A stretch of DNA of 64,000 nucleotides from Bacteroidota bacterium. GTDB taxonomy: Bacteria; Bacteroidota; Bacteroidia; Bacteroidales; JAADJA01. The stretch lies in contig JAHLKX010000006.1 in NCBI GenBank assembly GCA_020444515.1, forward strand, positions 297,778 to 361,777. Reading direction: 5' to 3'. The number at the start of each line of letters is the position of its first letter. The stretch's first letter is position 1. Made by a program: the position numbers and the translations under genes. The notes under the pieces are model-generated. The model ran no database searches, was not told where the DNA came from, and worked only from the letters and a program-made list of their open reading frames with translations. This document shows positions 27,294-36,215 of this stretch, in pieces.

Positions 27294-29444
27294 TTAAAAA
27301 GTATACCCCAGGTTGATTGAGAAAAAATAATTTCGTGGAGCACCCGCTTCATAAAATCGCTTATCGGCCGAATTGGTATTGGTAAACCCGACATAAATTT
27401 CATCAAATATATTGTTCAAACCGCCAGAAAACATCACATTAAAATCCCCAAAGGTCATATCCAACCCGATGGTGGCATTCATTAAATTATAAGCTTCCGT
27501 TTGGTCACTATTGGCATCATCCACCCACAAGCCACTGATGCTATTGTAGCTGACTTTTGCAAATCCGTCGATATGATTGATCAGGCGTTGTGCAAAAGAA
27601 ACCGCAAGATAAACATTGTTTTTGGGGACGCTGGGAACAATGTTGCCTGAAAAATCCTCAACATTCTCTTCAAAATTGCCGGTTGAATCCAGGGTGATGG
27701 TAGTGGCCTCATAAGAATTATAGGAGAAATCCGACCAGGTATAGGAAACCATAAAGTTCAGATTGCGGATCAATTCAATCTGTGTCCCAAACTCCACACC
27801 GGTTCTGTTGGTTTTGGCCGCATTCCTGAAAAAAACATCGCCCAGTACTTCAAATGGGACAATCTCATTTTCGATCATGATGTTGAAGAAAGTTGCTTCA
27901 AAAAGTACCTTTCGCAAAAAATTGGCTTCCGCATTGATCCGGTTTCCTTTTATACCTGCCTCAAAGTTTTTTGATTCCTGGGCATCCAGTTCACTGTTAT
28001 ACAAAGCACCGGGATCAAGACTTTCCAGTTCGTTTTTAGCCGGACTGTCAAAACTCAGTCCATAAGAAGTATACACTGCCACCCAGGGATTTAATTTATA
28101 ATTTAAAGCCAGTTTGGGGGTGAAGGCGTGAAAAGCGCGTTTATCTGCCCTGGAAGGTAACGTCTCCTCCGAAAGTTTATAAACCACATTGTCGTATCTG
28201 CCGGTGAGCAGCACAAAAAGTTTTTCGTCGAGGATCTCGAAATTCTCAGATATATAAAAGCCCGTATTGCTGATTTTTTCATCGGTCAACTGGCCTAACT
28301 GATCCCCCTTTATTCCTCCAATGTTATCATAGTATTCGGTACGGGCGGGTTGTAGTAGGAGATCGCCTCCGACTGAAAATTCATTCTCGTGTTTCCCAAA
28401 TTTCGTCCTGTTGATATAACCTGCTCTGAAGCCCAGTCCGTAACGGTTGATAATTCTATATTCGCGTGATGTACGTTCAAAATATTTAATCGTGCCGTAT
28501 CCGGTTATTTCTATCTCATTATTCAACCGGGAACCAAATTTAGCATTGTATCGAATACCAAGCCTCCCTTTGGTAGAAACCCTTTTTTGGTCCCTGTCGA
28601 TGGATCGTTGGTCAGCTTGCAAGGGATCTTCCTCAAATTCTTCTTTGGTGAGTGATCCCGGAAGTTTAATGGTTCCATCCACAAAATAACCCAGTATCTT
28701 AAGGCTGGTATTCTCCGACGGAGATGTTTCCATCACCATATTCAGGATATGCCAGTCTTCGTTGTTGTGTGCCCGGTAGCCGTCATACAATTGCCGGCTG
28801 TAAGTTGTCAGTAACCGGTATTTCCTGGTTTTGACGGCCGACTTAAATCCATGTCTTTGCAATCCGAAGGAACCCATTTGATTAAATTGAACAATGGATG
28901 AACGATCGAAGCCAATATCATTGATGAAATTCACAACTCCGCCGGGAGCATTGGTGTAAAGGGAAGAGGCATTTCCTTTAGCGATCTCGATTCGGCCAAT
29001 GGAATTGAAGTCGATGGCCTCAATGCGGGTTTGGCCATCGGGTTCTGATTCCGGGATGTCGTCCAGTAATATCCTAATGCCTCTGATTCCAGAATTGGAC
29101 CGGCTACCAAATCCGCGTATGGCAAATCGAACATCATGGTTTCCATACCTTGACTGAAGAAATAATCCGGGTACTGCTGACAAAACATCATCGGATCCAA
29201 CTTTTCGGTCGTAACGGTAATTAACAAAATTGAGTCGTGAAACAGGGTAAGGGATATCGATGATCTTTCTTGAAACACGGGTCCCGGTGATCACAACCTC
29301 GTTCAGGTCATTGATGACCGTGTCAATAGCCATTGGAATACTATCCGGCTTGACTTTCTCCTGTCCATTTCCGTGGATTACAAACATCAGGAATACAATC
29401 ATAAAAATGGATGATAAAAGAATATTAATTTTCTCCATTGTCAC
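27294..29444 (-). CDS. TonB-dependent outer-membrane receptor
   Basis: A 716-residue protein of siderophore-receptor size, without the N-terminal carboxypeptidase-like extension of SusC proteins. A signal peptide (about 1-27) is followed by the TonB box region NEVVITGTRVSRK (residues 48-60). The plug domain (65-190) has SDDVLSAVPGLFLQ, IRGFGSRSNSGIRGIRILLDDIPES and KGNASSLYTNAPGGVVNFI. A 22-strand barrel follows, ending YFFSINLGYTF with the terminal Phe used in barrel assembly. It is likely an importer for iron chelates or a small organic ligand. The downstream Asp-box protein may deliver or bind its substrate (inference). A -7-like box TAgtTTTG lies at 29468-29461. Confidence 0.9.
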   Translation of the reverse strand: MTMEKINILLSSIFMIVFLMFVIHGNGQEKVKPDSIPMAIDTVINDLNEVVITGTRVSRKIIDIPYPVSRLNFVNYRYDRKVGSDDVLSAVPGLFLQSRYGNHDVRFAIRGFGSRSNSGIRGIRILLDDIPESEPDGQTRIEAIDFNSIGRIEIAKGNASSLYTNAPGGVVNFINDIGFDRSSIVQFNQMGSFGLQRHGFKSAVKTRKYRLLTTYSRQLYDGYRAHNNEDWHILNMVMETSPSENTSLKILGYFVDGTIKLPGSLTKEEFEEDPLQADQRSIDRDQKRVSTKGRLGIRYNAKFGSRLNNEIEITGYGTIKYFERTSREYRIINRYGLGFRAGYINRTKFGKHENEFSVGGDLLLQPARTEYYDNIGGIKGDQLGQLTDEKISNTGFYISENFEILDEKLFVLLTGRYDNVVYKLSEETLPSRADKRAFHAFTPKLALNYKLNPWVAVYTSYGLSFDSPAKNELESLDPGALYNSELDAQESKNFEAGIKGNRINAEANFLRKVLFEATFFNIMIENEIVPFEVLGDVFFRNAAKTNRTGVEFGTQIELIRNLNFMVSYTWSDFSYNSYEATTITLDSTGNFEENVEDFSGNIVPSVPKNNVYLAVSFAQRLINHIDGFAKVSYNSISGLWVDDANSDQTEAYNLMNATIGLDMTFGDFNVMFSGGLNNIFDEIYVGFTNTNSADKRFYEAGAPRNYFFSINLGYTF

Positions 29445-29521
29445 GTCATTAATTCTTAGTCAAAACTACAATTAATTTGGGCTGATAAAAGACCATTTTA
29501 TGCATTCCATATTATTAAGGA

Positions 29522-30601
29522 TCAGGGGCCATCCTGCGCCGCATCGGGTTCATCTGCATCATATTTGATCTTCAGTTTACTGGCTCGAGCCTTCCATCGC
29601 TCTCTGGCCAACCTTTGAAGGTCTGTCTGGTAGTCGGTTTCATCAGTGATCTCCAGTCCAATCATGGTTTCGAAAATATCTTCCAGTGTGGCAATCCCTT
29701 CCACACCACCATATTCATCCACGATGAGAGCGATGTGTTCCTTTTTCTCCAATAATTGTTCGAAAAGCTGGTAAACATTGAGGTGTTCATAGGCTACCAG
29801 GATTGGTCTTTTAATATTTTTCAACCTTACATCAAATTCATCGTTGGCCATCTTCTCAAAAACATCATTTTTAAGAACATATCCAGTAATGGAGTCCATA
29901 TTATCAGCAAATACAGGAATTCTAGAAAAACTATGATTCTTTTTATTTTTAAAAAATTCAGCAATGGAAATCTCTTCCGGCTCTGTGACTATTACTGTGC
30001 GTGGTGTCATGATCTTCCGCACCTTTATTCCGCGCAATCTCAACATGTTGTTGATCACCACTTGTTCCGATTTGTCGAATATGCCTTCCTGCATGCCAAT
30101 ATATGCCATGGCAGAAAGTTCATCACGGCTGACTGTTTTTTGTTTTTGCCTTCCGGAAATTAATTTGGTAAACCATTGAGCAATCACTACCAAAGGATAA
30201 GAAATATAAATCATTGAAAGTAATATGCCGGCTGATGGAAGGGCCAGGATTCTCCAGTGTTTGGCGCCGATGGTTTTGGGGACGATCTCCGAAAAAAACA
30301 GGATGAGCAAAGTCAGAATGGCAGAGATCAACCCAAAATAAGCCTCGCCGAATATTTTGACGGCCTGGGCACCTACACCTGCAGCACCAATGGTATGAGC
30401 AATGGTATTGATGGTCAAAATAGCTGAAAGCGGTTTGTCAATATTGGATTTCAACCTTTTCAGGATGGCAGCTGATTTATGGCCTTCCATCTCTCGTGTT
30501 TGGATATAGGACATCGACACAGAAAGGATAACAGCTTCCATAATGGAACACAAAAAAGAGACGGCAATGGCCAGCAACAGGTATAGGATTAATAAACTCA
30601 T
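29522..30601 (-). CDS. CNNM/CBS-domain membrane protein (CorC/HlyC type)
   Basis: A 359-residue protein. The N-terminal CNNM (DUF21) domain, residues 1-165, has three or four hydrophobic helices and the segments AILTINTIAHTIGAAGVGAQA and FFSEIVPKTIGAKHW. A CBS pair follows at about 195-320 (IMTPRTVIVTEPEEISIAEF and LVAYEHLNVYQLFEQLLEKKEHIALIVDEYGG). The usual C-terminal CorC_HlyC domain is shortened or absent; 30 charged residues end the protein. Relatives are implicated in magnesium or cobalt efflux and membrane ion homeostasis. It is a single gene. Confidence 0.87.
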   Translation of the reverse strand: MSLLILYLLLAIAVSFLCSIMEAVILSVSMSYIQTREMEGHKSAAILKRLKSNIDKPLSAILTINTIAHTIGAAGVGAQAVKIFGEAYFGLISAILTLLILFFSEIVPKTIGAKHWRILALPSAGILLSMIYISYPLVVIAQWFTKLISGRQKQKTVSRDELSAMAYIGMQEGIFDKSEQVVINNMLRLRGIKVRKIMTPRTVIVTEPEEISIAEFFKNKKNHSFSRIPVFADNMDSITGYVLKNDVFEKMANDEFDVRLKNIKRPILVAYEHLNVYQLFEQLLEKKEHIALIVDEYGGVEGIATLEDIFETMIGLEITDETDYQTDLQRLARERWKARASKLKIKYDADEPDAAQDGP

Positions 30602-30702
30602 ATTATAATTCGATTATCCAATTGATGTTAATGATGATAGGTTATTCAAACAGTAGCATTTTTAAGATTAAATAGCAGTATCCAATGAACCAAATTAACT
30701 TT

Positions 30703-30710
30703 TATCTTTG
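30703..30710 (+). promoter_or_regulatory. -7 promoter box of the acyl-CoA dehydrogenase gene
   Basis: TAtcTTTG lies 26 bases before the ATG at 30736. No clear TTG is seen at the -33 position. Confidence 0.4.
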
Positions 30711-30735
30711 ACGCTAAATATAATAAGAATTCATT

Positions 30736-31908
30736 ATGTACCCTTACAAACCTGTCGATTATTTTGGAATAGACGAACTTTTAACCGAAGAACACAAAAT
30801 TATCCGCAGTGCTATTCGCGACTGGGTGAGCCGGGCGGTTGTTCCCATTATCGAAAAAGCGGCCCATGATCACAAATTTCCGCAACACTTGCTCAAAGAG
30901 ATGGGCGAACTTGGTGCTTTTGGCCCGTTCATTCCGGAAAAATATGGGGGTGCCGGACTGGATTACATTTCGTATGGTGTTATCATGACCGAATTGGAGC
31001 GGGGCGACTCGGGGATTAGGTCAGCAGCCTCGGTGCAAACTTCACTGGTGATGTTTCCCATTCATGAATTCGGGTCGGAAGAACAAAAGCAAAAATACCT
31101 GCCCAAATTGGCCACCGGTGAAATGATCGGCTGTTTTGGATTAACAGAGCCCAACCATGGTTCTGATCCTGGCAGCATGGAAACGAAATTCAAGGAGGAC
31201 GGTGACTTTTATATTCTGAATGGTTCAAAAATGTGGATCACCAATTCAACCATTGCTGATATTGCAGTAGTTTGGGCCAAGGATGAAGAAGGCACCGTCA
31301 GGGGACTCATTGTTGAAAAAGGATTGGAAGGATTTGCTGCTCCGGAAACGAAAGGAAAATGGTCATTGCGGGCTTCTGTTACCGGCGAGCTTGTATTTGA
31401 TAATGTAAAGGTACCCAGAGAGAATTTATTACCCAACGTGAAAGGATTAAAAGGGCCGTTAAGTTGCCTGAATTCTGCCCGTTACGGCATTGCATGGGGT
31501 GCCATCGGTGCAGCCATGGATTGTTATAACACTGCCCTGGAATATGCCCTCGAAAGAAAACAATTCAATAAACCCATTGCCTCCTTTCAGTTGATACAGA
31601 AAAAGCTGGCTGAATTTGTAACGGAGATCACCAAAGCCCAACTACTGGTCTGGCGTTTGGGAAACCTGCGCAATGAAGAAAAAGCAACCCCGGCACAAAT
31701 TTCAATGGCCAAAAGAAACAATGTGAGTATGGCCTTGCAAATTGCACGCGAATCACGTCAAATTTTAGGAGCCATGGGCATTACCGACGACTTTCCGATG
31801 ATGCGCCACATGATGAACCTGGAATCGGTAATAACCTATGAAGGAACCCATGATATTCACTTGCTGATCACCGGGAATGATATTACGGGTATCAGTGCTT
31901 TTAATTAA
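30736..31908 (+). CDS. Acyl-CoA dehydrogenase, glutaryl-CoA dehydrogenase-like
   Basis: A 390-residue FAD enzyme covering the full family length: N-terminal helices (residues 15-130), the beta domain with CFGLTEPNHGSDPGSM and KMWITNSTIADIAVVWAK, and C-terminal helices with ERKQFNKPIASFQLIQKKLA. The catalytic base is E369 in TYEGTHDIHLLI, the position and wording found in glutaryl-CoA dehydrogenases. FGLTEPNHGSDPGSM and RGDSGIRSAASVQ also fit that subgroup. It would oxidise glutaryl-CoA to crotonyl-CoA or a similar short acyl-CoA and pass electrons to an electron-transfer flavoprotein. Its stop codon overlaps that of the convergent universal stress gene. Confidence 0.88.
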   Translation: MYPYKPVDYFGIDELLTEEHKIIRSAIRDWVSRAVVPIIEKAAHDHKFPQHLLKEMGELGAFGPFIPEKYGGAGLDYISYGVIMTELERGDSGIRSAASVQTSLVMFPIHEFGSEEQKQKYLPKLATGEMIGCFGLTEPNHGSDPGSMETKFKEDGDFYILNGSKMWITNSTIADIAVVWAKDEEGTVRGLIVEKGLEGFAAPETKGKWSLRASVTGELVFDNVKVPRENLLPNVKGLKGPLSCLNSARYGIAWGAIGAAMDCYNTALEYALERKQFNKPIASFQLIQKKLAEFVTEITKAQLLVWRLGNLRNEEKATPAQISMAKRNNVSMALQIARESRQILGAMGITDDFPMMRHMMNLESVITYEGTHDIHLLITGNDITGISAFN

Positions 31909-32339
31909 TCTCTGACTGGTATTATCAATACCGGCCGGGTCGATTGATTCAGGATCTCTTTGCTCACACTCCCGATAAAGATATTGTACATCATACCATG
32001 ACCATGGGATCCGGTGATGATGATATCGGCATCCATCTTGTCAGCCTCACTCAGGACAGTTTCCACCGTAGGGCCTTGCAGCAATAAAGGGGTTACTTTT
32101 AATCCCTTACCCTTCATACCTTCAGCAATTTGCTGCAACTCCCGGTGGTTTTTTTGGTATTTTTTAGCAATAAAGTCCCGCTCGGTCTGAGGCCCTACAT
32201 CGTATCCCACAAAATCAGGGTCGGGTTGTACCACATGGACTAACCATATGGTCGCTTTGGTTTTCAAGGCGATTTCAGTCACTTTTTTAATGATCGTTTC
32301 CGTGATCGGCGACAAATCAATGGCGACAAATAGTTTCAT
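31905..32339 (-). CDS. Universal stress protein (UspA family)
   Basis: A 144-residue single-domain Usp protein. MKLFVAIDLSP opens the first strand and IWLVHVVQPDP the second. The C-terminal ATP-binding motif GSHGHGMMYNIFIGSVSKEIL (G2xG9xG(S/T)-like) ends in TRPVLIIPV. It is a cytoplasmic nucleotide-binding stress protein and a single gene, convergent with the acyl-CoA dehydrogenase. Confidence 0.93.
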   Translation of the reverse strand: MKLFVAIDLSPITETIIKKVTEIALKTKATIWLVHVVQPDPDFVGYDVGPQTERDFIAKKYQKNHRELQQIAEGMKGKGLKVTPLLLQGPTVETVLSEADKMDADIIITGSHGHGMMYNIFIGSVSKEILNQSTRPVLIIPVRD

Positions 32340-32432
32340 CTGTTTAAAATTTGAGATAGCCTAAATATACGAAAAATTTTCAAATCAACCGTAGTCCATT
32401 TATCATATATAACAGCATGGATGGGATTGTGT

Positions 32433-32440
32433 TATCTTTG
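32433..32440 (+). promoter_or_regulatory. -7 promoter box of rlmN
   Basis: TAtcTTTG lies 15 bases before the ATG at 32456 and downstream of the alternative ATG at 32417, so it argues for the later start. Confidence 0.5.
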
Positions 32441-32455
32441 CAACTGGAAATATTC

Positions 32456-33487
32456 ATGGAAAAAGAGATATTATTCGGTAAGACTCAGGATCAGTTGAAA
32501 GATGTTATTATGGCTTTGGATCTTCCAGCCTACACAGCAAAACAGCTTGCCAACTGGCTTTATAAAAAGGATGTCAGCTCCTTTGAAGATATGACCAACC
32601 TCTCGAAACATGCCCGTTCGATGCTGGAAGAAAACTATCAGGTTGGGTTGGTGCCGCACTCATCGGTCAGTATTTCATCAGATGGAACCAAAAAATACCT
32701 TTATCCGGTTAAGAATAAACGATTTATTGAAGCTGCTTATATTCCTGATGGTGATCGGGCTACCTTATGTGTATCGTCGCAAGTAGGTTGTCGGATGGGT
32801 TGTCGGTTTTGTATGACGGCCAGACAGGGCTTTCAAAGCAATCTCTCAGCCGGTGAAATTGTAAACCAAATAAGGAGTTTACCTGAAAGGGATTCGTTGA
32901 CCAACATTGTTTATATGGGCATGGGCGAACCCCTGGACAATTACCAAAATGTGATTCAAAGCCTCGAAATCCTGACTTCTGATTGGGGATTTGGCATGAG
33001 CCCCCGACGGATAACGGTTTCAACAATTGGAATTATCGGAACAATGACCAAATTTTTAAACGATTCCGAATGTCATCTGGCGGTAAGCCTTCATTCTCCT
33101 TTTGATGAAGAGCGGCGGATGTTGATGCCGGTGCAGAATAATCATCCCATCGAAGAAGTATTAAAAGTGATCCGTGATTTTGATATGAACCGTCAAAGAA
33201 GGGTTTCGTTTGAGTATATCATGTTCAAAGATTTGAATGATACACCCCGCCATGTTAACCAGCTTGCAAGGATATTGAATGGTATCCGGTGCCGTATCAA
33301 CCTGATCAGGTTTCATCCAATCCCCGATGCTCCATATCGCTCATCCGATGATGAAACGATCCATCAGTTCATTGCGGCCCTTAACAAAAAAGGAATCAGA
33401 ACCACGTTACGGGCAAGTCGTGGGCAGGATATTGAAGCCGCTTGTGGGCTTTTATCAACAAAGGAACTGATAAAACAACAAACATAA
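32456..33487 (+). CDS. rlmN: 23S rRNA (adenine-2503-C2)-methyltransferase
   Basis: A radical SAM enzyme of 343 residues from the chosen ATG. The 4Fe-4S cluster motif is C112-x3-C116-x2-C119 (GCRMGCRFCM). C105 (ATLCVSSQVG) and the C-terminal AACGLL cysteine match the two catalytic cysteines used for the methyl-cysteine mechanism. MGMGEPLDNYQNV and RRITVSTIG are further family signatures. It methylates A2503 of 23S rRNA (and A37 of some tRNAs). The 13-residue N-terminal extension from the ATG at 32417 is unlikely because a promoter -7 box lies inside it. Confidence 0.95.
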   Translation: MEKEILFGKTQDQLKDVIMALDLPAYTAKQLANWLYKKDVSSFEDMTNLSKHARSMLEENYQVGLVPHSSVSISSDGTKKYLYPVKNKRFIEAAYIPDGDRATLCVSSQVGCRMGCRFCMTARQGFQSNLSAGEIVNQIRSLPERDSLTNIVYMGMGEPLDNYQNVIQSLEILTSDWGFGMSPRRITVSTIGIIGTMTKFLNDSECHLAVSLHSPFDEERRMLMPVQNNHPIEEVLKVIRDFDMNRQRRVSFEYIMFKDLNDTPRHVNQLARILNGIRCRINLIRFHPIPDAPYRSSDDETIHQFIAALNKKGIRTTLRASRGQDIEAACGLLSTKELIKQQT

Positions 33488-33507
33488 CCGGACGGTTTTC
33501 AACTGAG

Positions 33508-34779
33508 TTATTTCATTCGGAAAGTGATGGGAAGGTTAAAAAGAACCCTTATTGGTTTGTTATCCTTCAGGGCCGGTTGCCATTGGGGCATGGACCGGAT
33601 TACCCTTAATGCTTCTTCATCGCAGCCGCCACCAATCCCACGAATTACTTTAGCTGATGCAATGTTCCCATCTTTTTCAACAATAAAGGAAATCAGCACA
33701 GTACCCTGGATATTCATTCGTGCTGCATCGGCCGGATATTGGATATGATTGCTTAAATAGTTCATCAATGCATCCGTGCCTCCCGGGAATTGTGGCATCT
33801 GGTCAACCAGGGTGAAGAAATGTTCGTTTTCAGTACGTTTTAAGGTCGGGGAAGATTTCTGTGAGGTTGCTACCTGAGGTTCATCCCGCATGGCATTTTC
33901 ATTTTTTCCCTGAGCCATACTTTTTTTTGTTGCTCGGCTGGCCCGTGACTTTCCAACCCTATAACTTTCTCGTTTTCCAACCACTTCATCGAGGGTCATA
34001 TCATCGAAAGTATGATCGTAAACCACGACTTCTCCAAGAAAATACTCCACTGGCTCTGTTGTAGCAAGATCAGTTTCAGCTGGAGTTAGGGATTGTATCC
34101 CTTCCTGATCTGAATCTTCCATTTCTTCTAAAAGCAAACGTTCAGTGACCGAATCGCCAAGTTTTTGAATTTTCATCGGTGTGATTTTGTCTTTCCTATC
34201 CGAGCGAGTTGAAGCCTCTTCCTTTTCTGCTTTTTCCGGTTCAGATTTTTGCGAAACTATATTTGCTTCTTCTTTATCTTTCTCACTGACAGCTGCTTTT
34301 TCAGAATCTATTATAGCGTCATGTGAAGAATTGGAATGTTGATCCGCTTTAGGCATGGGAGGGACAGAGCGGTTTTCTGTCTTTACCTCCTGAGCTGTTG
34401 AATGGCCGTTGTCCGAGTCAATCAAATTGGTGAGAAAGAACAATAAACCAAACAGAATAATAACCGAGGCTGCTGCACCCAGGTAAAGCCAACGGTTTTG
34501 CAAGTAAACGGTTTTAGGGTTTTTAGCAGAATCGACATTTTCAAGTCTTACTTTAAGATCCCTGTTAAGACCGGCCAGCGTTTCCGGGAGCTTTTCTTTA
34601 TCTTCTTTCAGTTCAATGCCATCTATTGCATCCTGGCAAAGTTCACATTCATCAAGGTGTTTGTTAACCTGATCCATTTCTGTTTGCGAAAGACCTGAAT
34701 TTGTATACCGAAGCATAGCCTCCTGCGTGAGGCACCCTGATGGACTAAAAAGTTGATATGTCGATTTTTTGTTGTTCAT
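33508..34779 (-). CDS. Anti-sigma-like zinc-finger protein fused to a TonB C-terminal domain
   Basis: A 423-residue protein with an unusual layout. Residues 15-55 carry HLDECELCQDAIDG, with H41, C45 and C48 as in zinc-binding anti-sigma domains. A membrane helix at about 98-120 is followed by a periplasmic linker of about 200 residues rich in Lys, Glu and Ser. Residues 325-423 are a TonB C-terminal domain (MPQFPGGTDALMNYL, GTVLISFIVEKDG, GGCDEEALRVIRSMPQWQPA). The start overlaps the stop of the upstream ECF sigma gene by four bases. The likely role is a transmembrane anti-sigma factor whose outer part contacts outer-membrane receptors. Its own sigma partner is clear from context; the periplasmic signal is not known. 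Confidence 0.85.
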   Translation of the reverse strand: MNNKKSTYQLFSPSGCLTQEAMLRYTNSGLSQTEMDQVNKHLDECELCQDAIDGIELKEDKEKLPETLAGLNRDLKVRLENVDSAKNPKTVYLQNRWLYLGAAASVIILFGLLFFLTNLIDSDNGHSTAQEVKTENRSVPPMPKADQHSNSSHDAIIDSEKAAVSEKDKEEANIVSQKSEPEKAEKEEASTRSDRKDKITPMKIQKLGDSVTERLLLEEMEDSDQEGIQSLTPAETDLATTEPVEYFLGEVVVYDHTFDDMTLDEVVGKRESYRVGKSRASRATKKSMAQGKNENAMRDEPQVATSQKSSPTLKRTENEHFFTLVDQMPQFPGGTDALMNYLSNHIQYPADAARMNIQGTVLISFIVEKDGNIASAKVIRGIGGGCDEEALRVIRSMPQWQPALKDNKPIRVLFNLPITFRMK

Positions 34780-35375
34780 TCCTCAAGGAATATCTTCAGG
34801 TTTCGCTTTCCGTTTTGTATGTAACTTTTTACCTTTTTCAAACTGTAGCCCGTAAGTTCTGCTACTTCTTTATAGGATTTATTTTGTAAATATAATAATT
34901 CTATACACCTGCGTTGCTCTGTCTTCAGGAGTGCAATTCCCTTTTGTAATTTTGGAATTTTCTCCGACAGATCGTCACTGTTATTGGGATGAAAAACATC
35001 CCCGGATTCCATAATTTCTGTTTGGATTTTTTCATAGATCTCCACCCGGTTTCTTTCTTCAGTTTTCTTTTTCCTGAGCTCCATGAGACAATGATTTTTG
35101 GTTACGGAATAAATCCAGCTTTTGAAATGACCAACAGCGTGTTTGCGAAGTTTAAAATGAAGGTCTTCAAAAACCTGCATTACCGCATCTTTGCTGTTTT
35201 CTTCATTTTTTAAATACTTGAGGCAAACACCAAAAACCAGGTGTATATACCGCTCAAACAATTCTCCAAGATATTTTGTGTCGGCTGAATTTCGGTACAG
35301 TTCAATCAATTTCTCATCGGACAGTGATTTGATATCACCATTTTGTCCGGATTTGAAATTGATTTTGAGAAACAT
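34776..35375 (-). CDS. ECF-type RNA polymerase sigma factor
   Basis: A 199-residue sigma factor. Region 2 spans about residues 25-95 (LGELFERYIHLVFGVCLKYL, then SKDAVMQVFEDLHFKL, then HFKSWIYSVTKNHCLMELRKKK) and region 4 about 140-195 (LLKTEQRRCIELLYLQNKSY, then EVAELTGYSLKKVKSYIQNGK). It is translationally coupled (four-base overlap) to the anti-sigma/TonB fusion. It lies divergent from a TonB gene and a VIT-VWA-TonB gene 153 bases away; these are likely targets or partners. Confidence 0.92.
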   Translation of the reverse strand: MFLKINFKSGQNGDIKSLSDEKLIELYRNSADTKYLGELFERYIHLVFGVCLKYLKNEENSKDAVMQVFEDLHFKLRKHAVGHFKSWIYSVTKNHCLMELRKKKTEERNRVEIYEKIQTEIMESGDVFHPNNSDDLSEKIPKLQKGIALLKTEQRRCIELLYLQNKSYKEVAELTGYSLKKVKSYIQNGKRNLKIFLEE

Positions 35376-35528
35376 TTGGATTGTGCTTTAAGGCAATTGT
35401 TTACAAACTTTATACCATGTATTGAAACGCTTTATCGTGAAAAAAAAGGACTGTCTTTTATGGAATTTTATCAATGGGGTCATCTCAATTAAAACAAAAC
35501 GAATTCCTAAACTTTAAAATTCAAATCT

Positions 35529-36206
35529 ATGAAAAACAAAAATTCAAAAAAAGTAAATCTCGAAAATAAACGGGGTATGTTCTTTCAGATTGGAATGATC
35601 GTGAGTCTGGTTATAGTGCTGGCCGCTTTTGAATGGACAACAGTAAGTACTTATCAGATTACTGACTGGGATCTTGGTCGTGACATTCCTATTGAGGAGA
35701 TGACGGCCATTACCAGTCAGGAAAAGCCCAAACCTTTACCCAAACAAAAAATCCAGGTTTCTGTCATTGAGATTGTTCCCGATGACAGAGATTTTGAAGA
35801 ACCTGATATCATTTTTGAGGAACCAGATGAGGGTTTAAATGATCCTGCGTATTTTTTTGATGAAGAACCTGATGAGGATCAGGGAGAGCCTGTCATTTTT
35901 CAGGTTGTTGAGGAGCAACCTACTTTTCCGGGTGGAATGGAAGCATTGTATAAATATTTAGGTGAATCGATCAACTATCCCCAGATAGCCAGGGAAGCCG
36001 GTATCGATGGACCCGTATACATTAAATTTATTGTTTGGCAGGATGGTAGTATTAGAAACATTCAATTGGAAAGGGGTATTGGCGGTGGTTGTGATGAAGA
36101 GGCCTTTCGTGTTGTTAAGGCCATGCCCAATTGGATTCCCGGAAAACAAAGATCAAAACCGGTAAATGTGCAAATGGTATTACCGGTCAATTTTAAACTT
36201 TTATAA
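35529..36206 (+). CDS. TonB-type energy transducer
   Basis: A 225-residue protein. One N-terminal membrane helix (about residues 20-38, MFFQIGMIVSLVIVLAAFEW) is followed by a short Pro/Lys segment (QEKPKPLPKQKIQ) and an acidic Asp/Glu/Pro-rich spacer (75-125). The TonB C-terminal domain covers 127-225 (PTFPGGMEALYKYLG, GPVYIKFIVWQDG, GGCDEEAFRVVKAMPNW). The spacer is acidic rather than the Lys-Pro type of classical TonB. It would span the periplasm to push on receptors using ExbB/ExbD, which are not in this window. It is ten bases ahead of the VIT-VWA gene, so the two form an operon. Confidence 0.87.
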   Translation: MKNKNSKKVNLENKRGMFFQIGMIVSLVIVLAAFEWTTVSTYQITDWDLGRDIPIEEMTAITSQEKPKPLPKQKIQVSVIEIVPDDRDFEEPDIIFEEPDEGLNDPAYFFDEEPDEDQGEPVIFQVVEEQPTFPGGMEALYKYLGESINYPQIAREAGIDGPVYIKFIVWQDGSIRNIQLERGIGGGCDEEAFRVVKAMPNWIPGKQRSKPVNVQMVLPVNFKLL

Positions 36207-36215
36207 TAAACAATC

